This document shows positions 6,706-8,660 of a stretch of 8,660 bases of DNA, in pieces (position 1 is the first letter of the stretch; each line of letters starts with the position of its first letter). Under the pieces are notes generated by a model. That model was not told the origin of the DNA. It worked only from the letters and a program-made list of their open reading frames with translations, and did no database searches. Source of the DNA: Euryarchaeota archaeon UBA346 (lineage in GTDB: Archaea > Thermoplasmatota > E2 > DHVEG-1); assembly GCA_002496355.1 (NCBI GenBank), contig DAJP01000034.1:1-8660 (forward strand). The letters are read 5' to 3'. The position numbers and the translations under genes were made by a program.

Positions 6706-7632
6706 TTATTTGCGTAACTCACCAAGACTGGTGATCCGTTCGGCAAATGCATTGTGTTTATGGATTGATTCTTCGCTTTCACTACGAGCAATTACCATGA
6801 CTTCATCAGGTAGATCCCTGTATTTTTTCAACACGGAGCTAAGTATATCACGGACAACGTCTTCAACGAACTTTGGTTTTGTATGAGCTTTTAAGACTAA
6901 TTCGGCTTCTTCCTTTCGCTTCAAAATGCTATACGTCGGACTACTAAATGATTTCTCCACAATCTGGATAAGATCATCAGCATCGACGACCTCAGTCCCC
7001 CGTGGCACCTCGATCATTAGCGTTCCGATATTACGTTGGTTATGAGTAGGGGCAGAGCAGGTCTTCGAACGCGCTTCCAGTTTCCGAACGACTTCCATGG
7101 CACAGGGACATGCGGTCATCCCGATGACCTTAACGCCAATGAGTTTTTTCAGCATCCTATTCTTGTTTGCCCGTGCCTCTGCTATGAGTTTATATGGCTC
7201 AACACCCTTTTGACCAGATGGATAAAGGACATCTAAAAAATAATCCGCCTCAGCTTTCACCTCTGAAAACGTTGCGTACTCGTGTTTCTTTAATAACTGT
7301 TCAGCAGTATTAGCGCAGAATGATTCTAAATCCGACACGGGTGTCTTCAGGGTTTGGTCGATGATTTCCGATACTAATTCAAGGTTACGTGACATATGGC
7401 TGCCTTTCTGAGATGCAGGAAGATCCACAAACAGGTCCAGGGTGACAGTGAGAGGCAGCACTGATTTTCTATTGGGTCGTCTGATGTGAACAAGTTTTTT
7501 CACACCAGTCACACCTACCCGTGTAAGCATGAAATGAGAGGATGCGAGTCTTGATTGCACATCAGGAAGATCAATCGATTTCATCAGAGTCACAGACAGC
7601 GGAATACCCTTTTGTCTCAAAAACATTCCCAT
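6706..7632 (-). CDS. mptA: GTP cyclohydrolase MptA (type IB, FolE2/MptA family)
   Basis: A 308-residue enzyme of the metal-dependent type IB GTP cyclohydrolase family. Landmarks are LPDVQ (22-26), RVGVTGVKKLV (38-48), the diagnostic GSHMSRNLE (77-85), TACPCA (173-178), SAPTHNQR (193-200), SSPTYSILKR (230-239), FVED (255-258) and ESIHKH (288-293). The Cys, His and Glu residues of the last motifs fit the metal and active site. Archaeal MptA converts GTP to 7,8-dihydroneopterin 2',3'-cyclic phosphate, the first step toward tetrahydromethanopterin or other archaeal pterins; bacterial FolE2 makes dihydroneopterin triphosphate instead. The ATG at 7632 is used; a second ATG at 7626 is possible. No ribosome site precedes it, and a TATA-like box 30 nt upstream suggests a leaderless mRNA. 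The gene diverges from the archaellin gene. No other pterin genes are in view. Confidence 0.93.
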   Translation of the reverse strand: MGMFLRQKGIPLSVTLMKSIDLPDVQSRLASSHFMLTRVGVTGVKKLVHIRRPNRKSVLPLTVTLDLFVDLPASQKGSHMSRNLELVSEIIDQTLKTPVSDLESFCANTAEQLLKKHEYATFSEVKAEADYFLDVLYPSGQKGVEPYKLIAEARANKNRMLKKLIGVKVIGMTACPCAMEVVRKLEARSKTCSAPTHNQRNIGTLMIEVPRGTEVVDADDLIQIVEKSFSSPTYSILKRKEEAELVLKAHTKPKFVEDVVRDILSSVLKKYRDLPDEVMVIARSESEESIHKHNAFAERITSLGELRK

Positions 7633-7657
7633 GATACTCAGATTTGTTCGAAAAAAT

Positions 7658-7669
7658 AGTATTTAAATC
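7658..7669 (-). promoter_or_regulatory. Probable TATA box of mptA, leaderless transcript
   Basis: The minus strand reads GATTTAAATACT, a TATA-like element centred about 30 nt before the mptA ATG. Initiation at the usual 25 nt falls around 7637, only a few bases before the start codon. This agrees with the absence of a ribosome site. Confidence 0.55.
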
Positions 7670-7691
7670 AGAGACCGGTTTGATTTTGGTT

Positions 7692-7701
7692 CTTTCATAA
7701 T
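7692..7701 (+). promoter_or_regulatory. Possible TATA box for the archaellin gene
   Basis: TTTCATAATA is the most TATA-like element upstream of 7732. Initiation about 25 nt on, near 7722, would leave a very short leader before the TTG start. TTTACATA at 7721-7728 is a weaker alternative. Both are imperfect matches. Confidence 0.35.
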
Positions 7702-7731
7702 ACTCAAATAGTACCTTTTGTTTACATACTA

Positions 7732-8400
7732 TTGAAGGGAATAGAGGGGTATCTGCATACGAACGTGAGAATAAAACAGGACGCGGCTATGGGCATCGGG
7801 GTGATGATCATTTTCATCGCTATGGTCCTTACCGCTGGTATCGTCGCCTATGTGATATTATCCACAGGATCACTGTTAGAGAATCAATCAGGAAGCACAG
7901 GGACTCAAACCATCAAGGAAGTCTCATCCGGGCTGAAGGTATCAACGATCCAGGGGCATAACTCTTTAGGGTTGATCGATAAAATTGTGATTTTGATCAC
8001 ACCTCGGGCAGGCTCCCCAGAAATCGACTTGAACGGCGTATTAATTGAATTATCTGAATCTAACCAAAAAAACATCCTTAAGTATTCTTCGTCAAATTGG
8101 GTTGACGGGAGAACCGGGCTTACTAGTCTTTTTGATGTAAACGCGTTCTCTTCTGCTTCTTCCGAGTTTGGGGCTATTGTCTTAGTTGATGATGATTCTT
8201 CTTGTTTTCAGACAACACCAGTGGTCAACCGAGGGGATAGTGTGATGCTAGCAATCAATACCACCGCTATCTTTGGTGGAATTAATGAAAATGTCAATAT
8301 CGTGGGTAATGTCATCCCTGAGGAGGGTGCCTGGTGTATCATTCAATTCCGTACACCCTCATCCTTTGTGAATCCCATCTTGATTTTACAAGAAGAATAA
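7732..8400 (+). CDS. Archaellin (archaeal flagellin, class III signal peptide)
   Basis: A 222-residue archaellin. The class III signal reads VRIKQDA|AMGIGVMIIFIAMVL, with probable FlaK/PibD cleavage after Ala18. The hydrophobic assembly helix (GVMIIFIAMVLTAGIVAYVI) and TGSLLENQSGSTGTQTIKEV, SSGLKV and IDKIVILI are the family's usual order. Archaellins polymerise into the archaellum filament outside the cell. The mature chain has two N-glycosylation sequons, Asn51-Gln-Ser and Asn176-Thr-Thr, and only two Cys (158 and 202) that could pair. The start is uncertain. The TTG at 7732 gives an 18-residue leader MKGIEGYLHTNVRIKQDA resembling known leaders such as MKIKEFLKTKKG, but lacks a ribosome site. 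A GTG at 7765 would give a 7-residue leader, with GAGGGG (7744-7749) 15 nt upstream. No second archaellin or other arl/fla gene follows; a tRNA does. Confidence 0.9.
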   Translation: MKGIEGYLHTNVRIKQDAAMGIGVMIIFIAMVLTAGIVAYVILSTGSLLENQSGSTGTQTIKEVSSGLKVSTIQGHNSLGLIDKIVILITPRAGSPEIDLNGVLIELSESNQKNILKYSSSNWVDGRTGLTSLFDVNAFSSASSEFGAIVLVDDDSSCFQTTPVVNRGDSVMLAINTTAIFGGINENVNIVGNVIPEEGAWCIIQFRTPSSFVNPILILQEE

Positions 8401-8429
8401 ACAAGAGAAAACCTAAGGAGTTTTATCGT

Positions 8430-8447
8430 GTTTTTGTTTGATTTTTC
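8430..8447 (+). terminator. T-rich terminator after archaellin
   Basis: Interrupted T-runs (GTTTTTGTTTGATTTTTC) begin about 30 nt past the archaellin stop, consistent with an archaeal oligo-T terminator. No convincing stem precedes it. Confidence 0.5.
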
Positions 8448-8470
8448 CTTGAATTTCTTAGAAATGAGAC

Positions 8471-8485
8471 AAAAAAGTAAAATAA
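8471..8485 (+). promoter_or_regulatory. Possible BRE/TATA for tRNA-Thr
   Basis: AAAAAAGTAAAATAA is a purine-rich run with a weak TATA-like core. It is spaced so that initiation near 8506 would leave a short 5' leader before the tRNA. It lies directly after the archaellin terminator. The match is modest. Confidence 0.35.
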
Positions 8486-8518
8486 CCCCCCTTGATATTC
8501 AGGGCAGGCATTAGAACT

Positions 8519-8590
8519 GCCGCTGTGGCTTAGAGGTATAGCGATTCCTTGGTAAGGAATAGGTCGAGGGTTCAATTCCCTCCAGCGGCT
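8519..8590 (+). tRNA. tRNA-Thr (anticodon GGT)
   Basis: A 72-nt cloverleaf without introns. The acceptor GCCGCTG (8519-8525) pairs perfectly with CAGCGGC (8583-8589), and the discriminator is T at 8590. The anticodon stem ATTCC/GGAAT encloses the loop TTGGTAA with anticodon GGT at 8551-8553, which reads Thr ACC and ACU codons. The T-arm GAGGG-TTCAATT-CCCTC is canonical, the D-arm is GCTT...AGC, and the variable loop is 5 nt. CCA is not encoded, so it is added after transcription. Confidence 0.97.
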
Positions 8591-8660
8591 TCATGTTAAC
8601 ATATAACATTGTTAATCTTTATTAAAAATTCTAGTTTTAATCCGAATTATTATTCATTTC

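Noticed and set aside
8593..8602. Palindrome ATGTTAACAT just after tRNA-Thr as a possible attachment or operator site
   Set aside because: It is a single short AT-rich palindrome, with no integrase, no repeat of the tRNA 3' end and no second copy seen in the window.

Overview
The window reads as archaeal, probably euryarchaeal in the broad sense. It has BRE/TATA-type promoter elements and T-rich terminators rather than sigma70 promoters. It also carries an archaellin with a class III signal, an archaeal-type GTP cyclohydrolase (MptA), a Taw3/TYW3 wyosine methyltransferase and a tRNA-Thr with no encoded CCA. No methanogenesis gene is visible, so MptA alone does not show a methanogen. I cannot place the genome more finely from this stretch.

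Layout. Positions 1-1286 (minus) hold a nearly complete phenylacetate-CoA ligase family enzyme (paaK) whose last few codons lie beyond the window edge. A divergent promoter region (about 1287-1427) separates it from a plus-strand cluster: a small one-TM accessory protein, a Na+:solute symporter (SSS family), a lysine 6-dehydrogenase-like enzyme of the saccharopine dehydrogenase family, and taw3. The first pair overlaps by 1 nt and the last pair by 4 nt, so the cluster looks like one operon. A strong consensus TATA box at 4994-5008 then drives a small secreted protein of unknown function (5043-5375). Convergent T-rich terminators (about 5374-5502) separate it from a minus-strand pair, mptA (7632-6706) followed by an isocitrate dehydrogenase-like enzyme (6632-5508). 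A single archaellin gene (7732-8400) diverges from mptA, and tRNA-Thr(GGT) follows at 8519-8590.

How the genes may work together. The symporter with its small subunit and the lysine dehydrogenase-like enzyme could form an uptake-and-oxidation unit for a lysine-like or other organic substrate. The divergent paaK could activate an aryl-acid or other carboxylic acid, possibly the symporter substrate. This is inference from adjacency. taw3 (tRNA modification), mptA (pterin synthesis), the isocitrate dehydrogenase-like enzyme, archaellin and tRNA-Thr are mostly housekeeping or motility genes with no clear pathway link.

I see no CRISPR array, insertion sequence, integrase, toxin-antitoxin pair or defence island. 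The parts least explained by known families are the small secreted protein with its near-consensus promoter and the substrate of the symporter/dehydrogenase/ligase neighbourhood.
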